From Rhizophagus sp. LPA8_4_AMF (taxonomy: Eukaryota; Glomeromycota; Glomeromycetes; Glomerales; Glomeraceae), in assembly GCA_021464525.1 (NCBI GenBank), contig JADRCO010000693.1, positions 1 to 28,106 on the forward strand: a stretch of 28,106 bases of DNA, given 5' to 3'. Below, piece by piece: positions 9,134-19,466 of this stretch. The notes beneath the pieces were generated by a model that was given only the letters and a program-made list of their open reading frames with translations, did no database searches and was not told the DNA's origin. Each line of letters opens with the position of its first letter. The first letter of the stretch is position 1. The translations under genes were made by a program, and so were the position numbers.

Positions 9134-11160
9134 ATGAATAAGACTTACCCTGGCCAAGATGGTAGGCCTAATAAAACTATTAATCTTTCTTCAATATAAG
9201 ATTTTTACTAATCTTCAACTTCTAGTTCTTATCTCTTATTTAAGACATCGACGTACTAAATCATCATATCATGGATTCTTAAAGTTGCACCGTGATGCTG
9301 TTATTGCTTCACTATCTTCAGATCTTAGCTGGAATGAACTTAATACTGCTTGGGCTAGTAATTTTATAAGAGAGGCGAAAAAGATTATTGAAAACCAAGT
9401 AATCTTTGAGGCACTAAATAAAAAGGTGTGTTTTTTTTTATTTTGCAAAGGAAAGGTAACTCCTTAGACGAACCACATGTAGAAAACATTGTGCATTGGC
9501 TAGGAGAATTACTGGATTTGTTCGCTTTGGTAACCAACCCATTGCTCTCAATTCAGGCACCCTTCCTTTGTCGTTGGTAAAAGTCTGCTAATTTTGGAGG
9601 AGAAGTTGGCTATGTACCTTCTTTTACTACTAAATAAAGCTAGACACACTATTAACAACTTTCTTCATAAATAGGTACGTACAGAATGCTTACAACGTAA
9701 AAAAGATCTCCAAATATATTGGCAAGAGATGATTAAAGAACAGAAAGAAAATTTACCCGTTGTATCTGAGATAATTGAAGAACAAAAAGAAAATTTAACT
9801 GCTGTATCTCATCCAAATAAAATAAATGAAACCAAAAATCTTTCCAAAAGAAATAATTTTCAAGTTGAACAAAATACAGATTCATCTACTAGTAAGTTAG
9901 GAAATTAAAACATATTTCTGGCCAGAATTATATTAACGTCAAGTATCTAAAAATGGAATAAAGTGTAACATCATCATGATCTTAACCCTCCCCTTAGGAA
10001 ATGACGTCATTTCTGGCCATCCCCTTATATAATAGTACTTGCATTTTTTATAATACTAATTATTTATTCTAATATTTAATAAACTTACATTTATAACTAA
10101 TTAATTAGGTATCCAAAAAAAACAAGAACATAAAGACAATTTATTTCATCAAAAAAAAATAAATGAAACCAAAGATCATTATGAAAATAGTAGTTCTCAA
10201 GTTGAACAAAAAGAAATATCAAAAAGAATAAGAAATAATGATAATACAGATTCACATACTAGTAAGTTATCTAAATACAATTAAAAAAAACTAATGAATG
10301 TTCTAAAGTTGTTGAACTAATAAAAAAATATTTATTATATATAAAATATCTTAACAGTTCAATAGTAAATAAATTTTAGTGTTTATATATTAAATATTTA
10401 ATTAACTTATAACTTATGATTAGGTCTCCAAAAAAAACGTAAACAAAATGAATTAAATTATACCCAAATTTCCGATGAAGCATATCATGATCTTATTACG
10501 GGTAATATTATTAAGTTTATTAAAATTTTGAAAAAATTTTTATCAACAAGATCACCAATGTCTTTATTCTCGGCAAACGAGCCTGTTCTTCAGGTAATTG
10601 TTGAACTCCTCTTACCATTAAAACATCGTATACCGGAATTGTGCTTAGTAATGAATAATATAAAAAGAAAAGGAAAAGGTCGATTTGGTTATCTTGACAT
10701 TTTTGTTTTGGGAGAGGAAAAAAATTATGTTAACATAGAATTGAAATATATTTCACTAGTTGGTTTAGTTAGGGATATTAATGGAAACCAACTGAATGAA
10801 TTTAGTAGTGCAAATAAATTAAAAGAGTTAGACGAAATGCTTGAAAAAGAAGATGAAGAAATCTTATTAAAAAGGCAATATGTACATTTTGTAAAAGAGA
10901 CTAATGAATGGAAAAAAACAACAATAGGCGAAATATTAAACGAAGGAGTAAAACAATTAGAAGCATATATAAATACAGTTGCGAAAGGTCAGGCCACAAA
11001 TTATTCTGCTGGTATATGTGATGAACGAATTAAAGTAACCAATAATTCAAATTCTAGTAAGTTAATAGGATATATCATTATTGTTATTGGATTTCGCCGT
11101 ATAATATGGAGATCTACTGATGAAATAATATCTAATCATAAGTATAGTAAGATTAAATAG
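9134..11160 (+). CDS. PD-(D/E)XK nuclease-like protein, multi-exon, duplicated linker exons
   Basis: My model is join(9134..9161, 9226..9425, 9675..9891, 10109..10261, 10424..11160). It starts MNKTYPGQD and stays open through all junctions. The N-terminal part (exon 2, SSLSWNELNTAW-like region) is a conserved helical segment of a Rhizophagus family. Exons 3 and 4 encode a polar linker. Exon 5 carries the nuclease core YLDIFVLG...NYVNIELKYI: D near residue 291, then E305-x-K307, the D...ExK metal-site signature. After it come TTIGEILNEGVKQLEAYI and a GYIIIVIGFRRIIWRS end strand. Introns are GT-AG (64, 249, 217 and 162 nt), and introns 1 and 3 have an ACTAAT branch site just before the acceptor. 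Junctions 3/4 and 4/5 are both phase 1. A GTAAGA/TTAG pair at 11147-11196 could replace the last four residues by a new 12-residue tail ending at 11237, but it has no branch site. The active-site residues are intact. The biological substrate is unknown; proteins with this fold in these fungi are often linked to mobile or repeat-expanded gene families. Confidence 0.7.
9998..10013. repeat. 16-bp perfect palindrome with TGACGTCA core (inside intron 3)
   Basis: GAAATGACGTCATTTC is self-complementary over 16 bp and contains the ATF/CREB site TGACGTCA. The word TTTCTGGCCA follows it (10010-10019) and also occurs at 9915-9924 in the same intron. This may be a small inserted repeat rather than a regulatory site. 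Confidence 0.5.
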
Positions 11161-11305
11161 AATGTTATTCATTATATCCTATTTATTATAAATTAGGTAC
11201 AATTTACCAGTTAATTTACTATTATTTAAATTCTTAAGCTGGTAAATAAAATAAATTTATCATCAAAGTTAATATATCCACGAAAATTTTCCCATTGAAG
11301 TATAT

Positions 11306-11354
11306 TGTTTATTGCACTTTACAGAATTCTGCCATCCCCATAAATTACGTTGCA
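11306..11354. mobile_element. Solo end of the MITE family also found at 26323-26500
   Basis: TGTTTATTGCAC..CAGAATTCTGCCATCCCCATAAATTAC closely follows the left end of the 26323 element (TGTTTTATCGCAG..CAGAATTCTGCTACCCCATGCAAATTAC). No matching right end (CAGAATTCTGAAAATTGCG) is seen within the next 500 bp, so this is a truncated or decayed copy. Confidence 0.55.
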
Positions 11355-12544
11355 AAAAAGGTTGGCTATAATCAATGAATGACAAATCATATATTTCGTA
11401 TGAATACAATAATCTAATAATCTATAATGGTTTAAATATAAAATAATTTTTATATATCAAATTAAATGTTACGTTGACGAAAATGATTGAATTAACCCGA
11501 TTCTTAATATCACATTCTTTTGTTCTTTTGTACAAAACCATTAATTTAAAAATAATTTCGGCTAGTGACCAATTATGATAAATGTAATCTTTAATATACT
11601 GTGCATCAAAATTCTCAATTTCAATTATCTTGACAATCAAAACTGTTAAAATCCAAACAATATATAATTTACAATTTTATTAATTTATAGATTTTAACCA
11701 GAAAAGACATTTTATACAAAATAAATAAACCAATTTTAGATTGTAAATTTTCAAAGTATTCCATGAATTCTTATGAGTCATTTATTATTACATAATATAA
11801 AGATTTATGGAAAATGAAAATTTTATTTTTAAACTACAAAATCATACAATACAGTAGTTTAAGCTCCAAATAATTTGCGGTTTTTGACAATGAAATTTAA
11901 TTCGTTTGGCGTTGGAAGACTCGGTTGAAAGAAAAAATACGGATTTCTGTTCCTTTTGATCCATAATATCATAAGAGCATGAACAGCCAATGTAAATCAA
12001 TCAAAAAGAGGATAATTAGATTTCTTTAATTCCAAGATTCATCCCTTGAAATATGATTTTTATATTAGTTACATATCGCATAATGCAAAAATATTAATAA
12101 AATTGCTGGTAATACTCTACTGACTTCAACTACCATATATTTCATAAATTAAGTTTAAGAGCAATGTTATGCAGGGATTTTTAAACTAATTTTACAAACC
12201 ACATAATTTAGTACCAATATTCATGTTCATGAATAAGTTGAATTATTGCTACCTAAAAAAACCGGATAGATATCCCAACAATCATTGACATATTGTAATT
12301 CGCTTTTTTATTGTATAAATAAAAACTTCGATTTTAAACCATTAAGCATAATTGAATATTTATTAAATGATGCAGCTAATAAAAAGATATAATAGAAAAA
12401 CTTTAAGTACAATTCTATGAAATTACTATTTACTATAATAAAACAGCACGCATATCACACAAAAAAAAAAAAAATTTGGTAAAGAATTGTTTTAAATCCA
12501 TTCAAAATTTTCATTAATTCCGCCACCAATTGAGTAATACTTAA
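11355..12544. other. AT-rich spacer between nuclease and F-box genes
   Basis: No gene is supported. The minus-strand frame 11422-11640 is AT-driven, has no domain and no splice context. A 14-base A run lies near 12462-12476, close to the 3' end of the F-box gene. Confidence 0.4.
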
Positions 12545-13933
12545 TCATCCCTTTTTCATATATTTATTAAGTAAACCTTTTAATTTATCTTTTTCTCTAA
12601 TCACACAAAAACTCATTTCTAACAATAAAGGATTCTTATCTTCCCAACTTTTAAGAAATAATTCCATATCTTCTAATTCAAATGCCCACTTTGAATAAAA
12701 CTTAAACTTAAACAAATTAATTGGCGATGATATAGCTAATATTATGAATAATTTACGCCAACTAAATTCATTTAAATAACTATCTTCCACATTAATAATG
12801 AATCCACTTAAAAATTGACAATTAATTAATAAACTTTCAAATCCTGGGATAAATGAATTAATATTATCACACAATGAAAGTTCAAGATACCTAAGATTTG
12901 AGCAACCTTGACAAATTGCTCGAAAAAGACTTTCACTATCAATACCATCATAACATATACAAATTTCAGAAAGACCACCTTTCGTATTTTTGATTAAATT
13001 TACTAAAGTATCAGATGGAACTTGATGAACTTTTAGAATTTTTAAAAGAGGTAATGACACATTCTCAATATTACTCCAACATACCACATTAGATTCTATT
13101 TGAGCTATATTTAAACTTATTAAATTCACAAAACATGAAAGAATTCTTGTAACAGGTATCCAATTTATTCTCAAGTATTGGACAGAATCAGAATGCTTAA
13201 TCAATGATTCTTCAAAAGACTTTCTTATGTAGAATGATCCATGTTCTATTTCACCACCAAGAAAACTGATATCAATTAGTTTTTTTTGTTCTTCAATTAA
13301 TTTAATGATTCCAGAATTATTGGCACAGTAATTCATACTATCAAGACTAAGCTTTTTAATCGATTTGCATATTCTAGCAAATCCTTCCAAAATACTTTGG
13401 TCAATATCAGCATGACAATGAAGGGAATTAAGTTTCGAGAGGCAATATTCAGCCCCTGGAATAAGATGTAGTTGATAATCAAAACATTCTGGAATTGAAA
13501 GATGAATTAAATTTGTATCTTTATTGATGAATAACGTTAATATCTCATTTCTTATATTAGGCAAATTTAATTTGCCATCAAATTTTGAAGAAATTACGAA
13601 TTCTAGGAAATTTAAATCCAAATATTTCCAGAAACCTAAATAATTAAATAAAGGGCGCTGATATTTATTCATAACTTTATTAATAAGTTTATTCAATCCT
13701 TGGTTCTTCAGAATATCTCTTGATTTTTCTGATAAGTGTAAAAGTATCACATTAAATAATGATTTCCTTGCTTCTATTGATAAATCAGTTATTTCAGAAG
13801 GATTTCTCCATAAAACTGGCATTGCTGTTACGCACCAAGTTTTATTAACTAAAAGACAGGAATGAAGTGATATTTTATCATTGTTTAATTTTCTAAATAT
13901 AATAAAAAGGATGTCTTTGTTAAGATACCACAT
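12545..13933 (-). CDS. F-box/LRR-like protein
   Basis: 462 residues, single exon. Residues about 3-45 form the F-box: LNKDILFIIFRKL, SLHSCLLVNKTWC and PVLWRNP, the segment that would bind a Skp1-type adaptor of an SCF ubiquitin ligase. The rest is a leucine-rich solenoid with irregular repeats such as CSNLRYLELSLC, ISLNIAQIES and LPLLKILKV, expected to bind the substrate. It ends LLNKYMKKG. The true start is the ATG at 13933; the frame is open back to a TTG at 13960, but the family begins near M-x-x-LNKD, as here. A TATA box (13997-14003) and a pyrimidine-rich leader (CTTGTCTTTTC) sit upstream. F-box proteins of this build are strongly expanded in Rhizophagus. The substrate cannot be told from sequence. 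A broken paralogue lies just upstream at 14664-14909 on the same strand. Confidence 0.85.
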   Translation of the reverse strand: MWYLNKDILFIIFRKLNNDKISLHSCLLVNKTWCVTAMPVLWRNPSEITDLSIEARKSLFNVILLHLSEKSRDILKNQGLNKLINKVMNKYQRPLFNYLGFWKYLDLNFLEFVISSKFDGKLNLPNIRNEILTLFINKDTNLIHLSIPECFDYQLHLIPGAEYCLSKLNSLHCHADIDQSILEGFARICKSIKKLSLDSMNYCANNSGIIKLIEEQKKLIDISFLGGEIEHGSFYIRKSFEESLIKHSDSVQYLRINWIPVTRILSCFVNLISLNIAQIESNVVCWSNIENVSLPLLKILKVHQVPSDTLVNLIKNTKGGLSEICICYDGIDSESLFRAICQGCSNLRYLELSLCDNINSFIPGFESLLINCQFLSGFIINVEDSYLNEFSWRKLFIILAISSPINLFKFKFYSKWAFELEDMELFLKSWEDKNPLLLEMSFCVIREKDKLKGLLNKYMKKG

Positions 13934-13996
13934 TTTTCTTTGTAAAAAAAGAAAAGACAAGACAAACTCCTAGCTGGATAGCTCCTTATTTCCTTC

Positions 13997-14003
13997 ATTT
14001 ATA
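13997..14003 (-). promoter_or_regulatory. TATA box of the F-box gene
   Basis: The minus strand reads ACTATAAATG, with TATAAAT at 13997-14003, about 64 bp upstream of the ATG at 13933. The intervening leader contains the run CTTGTCTTTTCTTTTTTT. The same layout is seen for the HMG-box gene. Confidence 0.55.
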
Positions 14004-14006
14004 GTT

Positions 14007-14663
14007 AGAATATTTGTGTAACAAATATTACAAATGGAAACGTAAATTTTGATAATTTAGCGTTACACAACTAATGGAATTTCCCATTTTCACTACAAAT
14101 CTCGCGTGACAAGTACAGTATATTACATATTTACTAAATATACTTGAGGATGCTGTGTTTATATATGAAGTGACAGTAACCAATATAATTACCACCGTAC
14201 TATCTATCTTATCGTACGGCTAATGCAGATCATGCTCAAATAAACCATTAATATCGCAAATTACTTATTGTACGCAAATAAACATCAATATTGTGCGATA
14301 ATGAAAACATTGTCAAATAAAATCAGCATGATCCTATAGGACCATGCGATAATATTGTTTTATAAAAATATATATATATATATATTTTTAGACCATGGAG
14401 AGAAATTGACAATATTACAAATTCTAAAGAATACAAATACCTCTCGTAAATTACTAAGACCTGTTCCGTAAAGCAAATGTTTTCTATTTAATAGGCGTTA
14501 TTTATTTGCTCTATTCTATTATTTAATTATCAAAATTTTCAATAAATTTAAAATAGATTATACATCTAATTTATATTTTTTTCAAAAGCGCAAATATTTG
14601 ATAAAAAACCATTTATATATAAAAATAATAATAATAAATTTTATTCAATTACAAACATTCCTC
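14007..14663. other. Intergenic with TA microsatellite and small palindromes
   Basis: A (TA)n run lies near 14369-14386. TCCTATAGGA is a perfect 10-bp palindrome near 14332-14341, within a near-palindrome CATGATCCTATAGGACCATG. CCGTAC...GTACGG flanks a small loop near 14193-14219. Words such as ATTGTGCGATAA and CATGCGATAATATTG recur. No gene is seen. Confidence 0.4.
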
Positions 14664-14909
14664 TCAATCATCATATAAATTATTATAATTTTGTCTGATT
14701 AATCCTTCTGTTTCATATTCTAATCTTCGCCGTTTACTTAATAGTATAGGACTAAAACAATTATACATTTTTAATACTATTTTTTTGATAATTAGAAAGG
14801 CAGATGAATAAAATGTAATTCGAAATTTAAATTTAATTAAATTAACTGGAGATGATCTTGCTAATATGATAATTAGCTTGAATGGTATCCGCACAATCAT
14901 AATGTTCAT
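14664..14909 (-). pseudogene. Relic of an F-box family protein (C-terminal part)
   Basis: The frame contains IIILARSSPVNLIKFKFR, which lines up with FIILAISSPINLFKFKFY of the intact F-box gene at 12545-13933. It continues to a family-like end: LLSKRRRLEYETEGLIRQNY then a stop. No F-box segment or leucine-rich body is found upstream on the same strand, so only the last 80 or so codons remain. Its place next to an intact copy in the same orientation suggests an old tandem duplication. Confidence 0.65.
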
Positions 14910-15985
14910 AATAATTAATTTTTATTTCAATAAGAGACCACTTGTACTTTCTCTGTGAAAGTTTAATTCTTAAGATTTGTAAGGTGAGATAAAGAAAAGT
15001 CAAATAAGTCTTCTCCATATTTCATAATTCGATAGTTAATAATTTTTTAAAAAATTTATAAATTATTTCCCTTCCTCACTTTTTTTCTTGTTAAATAGAA
15101 AATTCAATTGGCCTGGTCTAAGGCCAATAGTTTAAAATTATTCTTAAATGTAGTAATGTAGTATAAAGAAGAAAATGGAATAAAATTTAACTCAAAATTT
15201 TGTTAAAATGCAAAATTATTTTAACCTCTTCCCTCCTTATAATTATATAATGTTCTTGATCTTATCTCATATTTTCCTAAAAAACTTAAATGTTATGTTC
15301 CTAAAAATTTTCTGATTCAAACCCATTACAAATTTTTATTATTCTTATTTACATAGCCAGTACTCTATATCTTTTAATTTAAAAATATAGGACGTTTGAT
15401 AAAAAAATAATTTTAAGAAATCTAATTTATGAATTAAATGAATGAAATTTAAATTTAAAAAAAATCATTCCACTTAAATAAACACAATATTATTAATGAC
15501 AAATCTTAATGATGTATCTAATACACGATTTTAGTACGAACCCATTCACATAAAATATTATACTTTGAATGTTATTCGAATAGTTAATAATTGTGTCAAT
15601 CCATGATCGAGCAAATTTTGATCGACTTTCCATCCTAATGCCACCAAGTTGTCATAGTGCGGGACAAATTTACTATACAATTAATCTTTAGCATTTTTTT
15701 AATTCGAGTTACAAGTTTAAGGCTATTATAACTCTATATAATCAGATAGTAGGTTGAAATAGAAGTATCGACTTTTTATATTATTGCAGACCTTTTTTTA
15801 TATTTATTGACGTAATTCTAATAAGCACTATAGGCTAACGATACGGGTGGGTTGCCTTTAATATTTTTAGATGTAGTTGCAGATATATCTAACTAATAAT
15901 TTGATGTTTAGATATAAAACCTAATTATAACTCAATTTCGGAAAGGTAGACCATTTACGACGTAAGAAACACCATAATCCCATGA
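14910..15985. other. Intergenic, no gene seen
   Basis: AT-rich spacer. A short stem ATTGGCCT/AGGCCAAT (15107-15114 with 15121-15128, loop of six) is the only clear structure. No frame longer than about 50 codons is open. Confidence 0.4.
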
Positions 15986-16129
15986 TCAGATTATAAAAGC
16001 ATTCATAAATATGACAAAGAAGAAACCAGTCCAAAATGTCTCTCTATACATGGACCTTCTGGTTTGGAAAAGAAGAGCTTTTTATTATCTATAAAAATTG
16101 ATCCACGCGTACAATTAAAGCATAAATAA
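15986..16129 (+). pseudogene. Short P-loop-like coding fragment
   Basis: A 47-codon frame ending at the stop 16127-16129 contains KCLSIHGPSGLEKKSFLLSI. GPSGxxKxS resembles a Walker A loop, but the glycine before the lysine is replaced (LEKKS instead of xGKS), so it could not bind nucleotide normally. There is no start codon that fits, and nothing recognisable follows. It could be a scrap of an ATPase gene or chance. Confidence 0.25.
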
Positions 16130-16970
16130 TTAATTATCTGTTATCAAATTAAAAAGTCAAAACTACACAATTTATTTTCTTGTAGTATTTATTGTAAGAT
16201 AACGTATACCTATCGAGCCTTATATGATTAATTATACGATCGATTAAACGTGATCGATTTAATCATTCACTAATTGCGAAGGAATACTGTATATACTGGG
16301 ACCCCGAAATATATATTAAAGGTCAGAGGCAGCCAAAAAAGTTTTACTATTAACTGTACGCATTTTTCAGGGCCGGAATTATGATAATTTCGGTCAGTAT
16401 CCAAAAAAGGTAATAGATTCCACAGGAATTATCCATAGAAGAAAAGATTTTCATGACTTTATTGACTGGTTGTACGACGTTACAGTTTTGCGATTTTTTA
16501 CTGCGTTTAATAATAAATTAATTCGATTTTTATGTTTAAATTTAAGATCATTCATTATTTTACTGTTAAAGTTTTATTTTTACATTCTTTATATTGTCCA
16601 ATAATTGATTATACTTTTCGTTCATTAATTTCTATCAATTCATAGCTTTGAAAGATCTCTTTTTTTTTAAAAAAAAGATAATAATGATTCCAACTTAAAA
16701 TTATCTACATCTAATATGGTTCAATTTCGGTTCACGAAAATGAATAAATTACGTATAAACTTTTGAAGTATAATACACAAGTATTAAATTGGGTTATGAT
16801 ATTAATCATCAATGAAACACAAATTTAATTATAATTAATTAATTAATTTAATTTACCGAATTTCATAAAAAAAAAAGATAATTTAAACGTTGACTTTGGA
16901 GTAAGTCACTTAGGGTTAGGGTTATAGTTGGTGATTAGAGTTAGCAAAAGAACGATGAACAGCAAAATGA
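16130..16970. other. Intergenic, includes a TTAGGG interstitial repeat near its end
   Basis: Contains GATCGATTAA/GATCGATTTA near 16237-16262 and a run of TTAATTAATTAATTTAA near 16836-16853. At 16910-16924 the sequence is TTAGGGTTAGGGTTA, two and a half telomere-type units. No gene is seen. Confidence 0.4.
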
Positions 16971-17659
16971 GCTACTTTTTTTGATTTTTCAATTGATACT
17001 TTTCAAGTATTAGAAGATATTGAACAAGACATGACATTGTATCAGTATTGTATCATTATTCACGAAATTGCCTTTCAATGGGCCAAACCAAAATGGTACA
17101 AAATGATGCTCGCCCTTGACAAAGAAATATCTAAAGAATTTAATACATACATATATATATATATCTTTTAAAAGTCCTGATAAGCATTTGCATTTTTCTA
17201 TAAATTAAAAGTTCTATGCGATTATGTTATTAATAAGAAATTTTTTTTATTAATTTTTAAAAATCGTAAAAAAAAAAATTTTAATATTCAATTGCGTAAG
17301 TCACATGATATATGGAGGAAATATTCAAAAATATTCGACATACTCAAGGATCAGATGATGCCGCAGTTTAATATATTAAATCATAAAATGGCTGTGCGTA
17401 TATATTTTCTGTTATGATCATTTTCAATGCGTAACTATTATTAAATTAATTAATCATATTGATATTCATTCATTTCCTTAGCGAAAAAAAAGATGAATTA
17501 GCAATAGATTACAAATTTGACGGAAAAAACTTTCCCGCTTCGCTTTCTTTTTTGTTTAAAAAAAAAATCACTCCAATCATTTCATTGGTAGTGTATCACG
17601 TAATAGTCGAAATAATAGCTATGACCATTGATGACATCCTTTTAGAAAAAATTTTTTAA
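16971..17659 (+). pseudogene. Unidentified coding-like fragments
   Basis: Three blocks look less random than the spacer. The first, within 16971-17174, includes EDIEQDMTLYQYCIIIHEI and AFQWAKPKWYKMMLALDKE. The second, about 17306-17390, includes HDIWRKYSKIFDILKDQMM. The third, 17459-17659, follows a CCTTAG acceptor-like site and includes KKDELAIDYKFDGKNF and a hydrophobic stretch. TA-rich DNA separates them and I found no consistent splice model. They may be exons of an unknown gene or a decayed one. I recognise no family. Confidence 0.25.
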
Positions 17660-18020
17660 ATCATGCTGATCATGAATATTCGTAAAAGAAAAAAATTTTA
17701 ACCTATCGAGGAAAAACAAAGTTACGTCATTTTGTATAAATTATAATTGGTTGAACAATTAATGTGCAAAATTGACTTTCATTGTTCAAAATGATCATAC
17801 CAATAAATAAATGATCATTTGTCTAACCCCTTAAAATTCGATTTAAAACCAAATTCGGTTAATCAAATCACTTTATAAACATAACTAAATTTATAACTTC
17901 TAATATTTACAATGAATAAATGGAATTTTTTAGAAATTATAACAAAGTGACATTGAAATTATTAAATTTTATCCAATACATTTTTTTCGAAATGTTGCAT
18001 TTTAATTTTTTTTTAATATA
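17660..18020. other. Spacer with an inverted repeat
   Basis: AAATGATCAT (17789-17798) and ATGATCATTT (17811-17820) form a 10-bp inverted repeat with a 12-base loop. Otherwise AT-rich spacer before the two-exon gene. Confidence 0.4.
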
Positions 18021-18490
18021 ATGAAAAATAAAATGATGTCGGACTCTCCCCTAAATGATGAAAGAATTGTTCGACTTTGGTCACGAATAATTTTATCGAG
18101 TTTCACCAACATATTTATATTATGTTATTTATCTTTTTTTTTTTATTATTTGGATCTTTGGTATGATGGTAAATTGATCTCGTGAGAATATTTGTAATTT
18201 TTATTTATATTAATTCATCACTTTAATTCTTTACTAATCTAAATGTGGATTTGTTTATAGGAATTATTACTTTAATTTATATTAGTCGTACTTTATTCGT
18301 TGATACAATACTTGATTCTAGTTACCAAATTTTATTGAATAGAAATTGCAATTTATATTCTTTGTTATTTTCTAAATTTGGGACAAAAAAAAAATGCATT
18401 TTCAATATTAAAAGAAATTTATTTGATATCAATTTTAATATATGTACTCGTCATACAAAATTATTTCGGAGTTACGTATTTTTAAAATAA
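18021..18490 (+). CDS. Predicted small membrane protein, two exons
   Basis: My model is join(18021..18168, 18261..18490), 125 residues, beginning MKNKMMSDSPLNDERIVRLW. The 92-nt intron has donor ATG|GTAAAT, an ACTAATC branch site at 18233-18239 and acceptor TTTATAG; the branch word matches that in the nuclease gene's first intron. Exon 1 alone would stop 5 codons after the donor, and exon 2 is open for 76 codons in the joined frame. Hydrophobic stretches are at about residues 24-42 (IILSSFTNIFILCYLSFFFY) and 51-62 (IITLIYISRTLF); the C-terminal half is Asn/Lys/Arg-rich and soluble-looking. No family is recognised. The ATG at 18036 (M6) could also be the start. It may be a lineage-specific gene; the high AT content leaves room for a chance frame. 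Confidence 0.45.
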
Positions 18491-18935
18491 TCAAAAACAT
18501 TATTCAACTGAAACTCTGCATATGGTAATGTAAATGCTGCGCATTCTTAAACCGGATTTTAATTCCGTGCAAGTCGTGCATTATCTCGCATAATTTGATA
18601 ATCACTTTGCCTTTGCGCTATATCCGATATGCCAATCTTAATAACGATTCACTCAATTTAGTCAACAATCTAGAACAAGATGAACATGGCAAGGCCGATT
18701 AGGCACATACTGAATTATGCGTTTAAAAGATTTGGCGTAATCGAAATGAAAAATAATTATAGATGCTCTAACCATATAAGATTTAAAATACGTGACCAAT
18801 AATTCGACTCATAATAAAATCGATTCAAATTAGGAAACTAACGTGGAAAAAAAATTATAAAAAATATTTATTTATTTACGTACCACAAAAATTAAAATAT
18901 GAACTCATGACTTAATATGAATTCCTACAAATAAT
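18491..18935. other. Spacer, GC-richer in part
   Basis: 18530-18720 is less AT-rich than its surroundings (for example CCGTGCAAGTCGTGC, GGCAAGGCCGATTAGGC) and may be an old repeat; I could not define its ends. No open frame of note. Confidence 0.35.
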
Positions 18936-19316
18936 ATGCAAGTGATCGAAAAGTTTGAAAGAATTCATAAGATATTTCCCAAAAAAGAAAATTGTAATAG
19001 TAAATATTTTGTTGTAACATTTGATTCAAATAATAAAATAATTTTTTTCCCCAACATTTTTTATTATTTGAGAAACACTACATTCAAAAAGGAATCCCGT
19101 CAAAGTTTGTGTTACACAGAATGTTATGCAAATATTTTAATATTCGGAAAAATCGGACACTTTAAACCTTTTAAACCTAAACCCAGAATTTTAATATCTC
19201 GTAAATCCCGTAAAATCCATGTGCCACATGAAAAATTATTACTAAATTATTACATCATTTTAATGATCTGTATAATTGACTTTGTTATACTTTTTTTTTA
19301 CTTTCGAATCGAATAA
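18936..19316 (+). CDS. Hypothetical protein with C-terminal membrane anchor
   Basis: 126 residues, single exon, ATG start MQVIEKFERIHKIFPKKEN. The middle is basic (KPFKPKPRILISRKSRKIHV). Residues about 102-123 (LNYYIILMICIIDFVILFFY) are strongly hydrophobic and end three residues before the stop, the layout of a tail-anchored protein with a cytosolic N-terminal domain. With roughly one random stop per ten codons at this base composition, a 126-codon frame is unlikely but not impossible by chance. It lies 150 bp upstream of the HMG-box gene on the same strand. No family is recognised. Confidence 0.4.
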   Translation: MQVIEKFERIHKIFPKKENCNSKYFVVTFDSNNKIIFFPNIFYYLRNTTFKKESRQSLCYTECYANILIFGKIGHFKPFKPKPRILISRKSRKIHVPHEKLLLNYYIILMICIIDFVILFFYFRIE

Positions 19317-19381
19317 TAAACAAATGAAATAATAACATTTACATGACAATATATTATACTTTTCTAAATTTTCGAATCTAA

Positions 19382-19388
19382 TATAAAG
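19382..19388 (+). promoter_or_regulatory. TATA box of the HMG-box gene
   Basis: TATAAAG lies 79 bp upstream of the ATG at 19467. A pyrimidine-rich leader (CCCTTTTTTTCTCGTC) follows it, just before the start codon, as in the F-box gene promoter. Confidence 0.5.
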
Positions 19389-19466
19389 GCTTAAAATTTC
19401 GACATGTTTTAAAATTAATTTATGTCCCTTTTTTTCTCGTCTTATTCTCATTTATAATTTACGAGA

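Noticed and set aside
11147-11237. Extra last exon of the nuclease gene (GTAAGA...TTAG)
   Set aside because: Kept only as an alternative: the 50-nt intron has no branch site, and the unspliced stop at 11158-11160 comes right after the conserved end of the domain.
13934-13960. N-terminal extension of the F-box protein by nine residues
   Set aside because: The upstream start would be TTG, and the family start fits the ATG at 13933.
19260-19451. 63-codon open frame, minus strand
   Set aside because: Overlaps the 3' end of the tail-anchored candidate and the HMG-box promoter; no domain.
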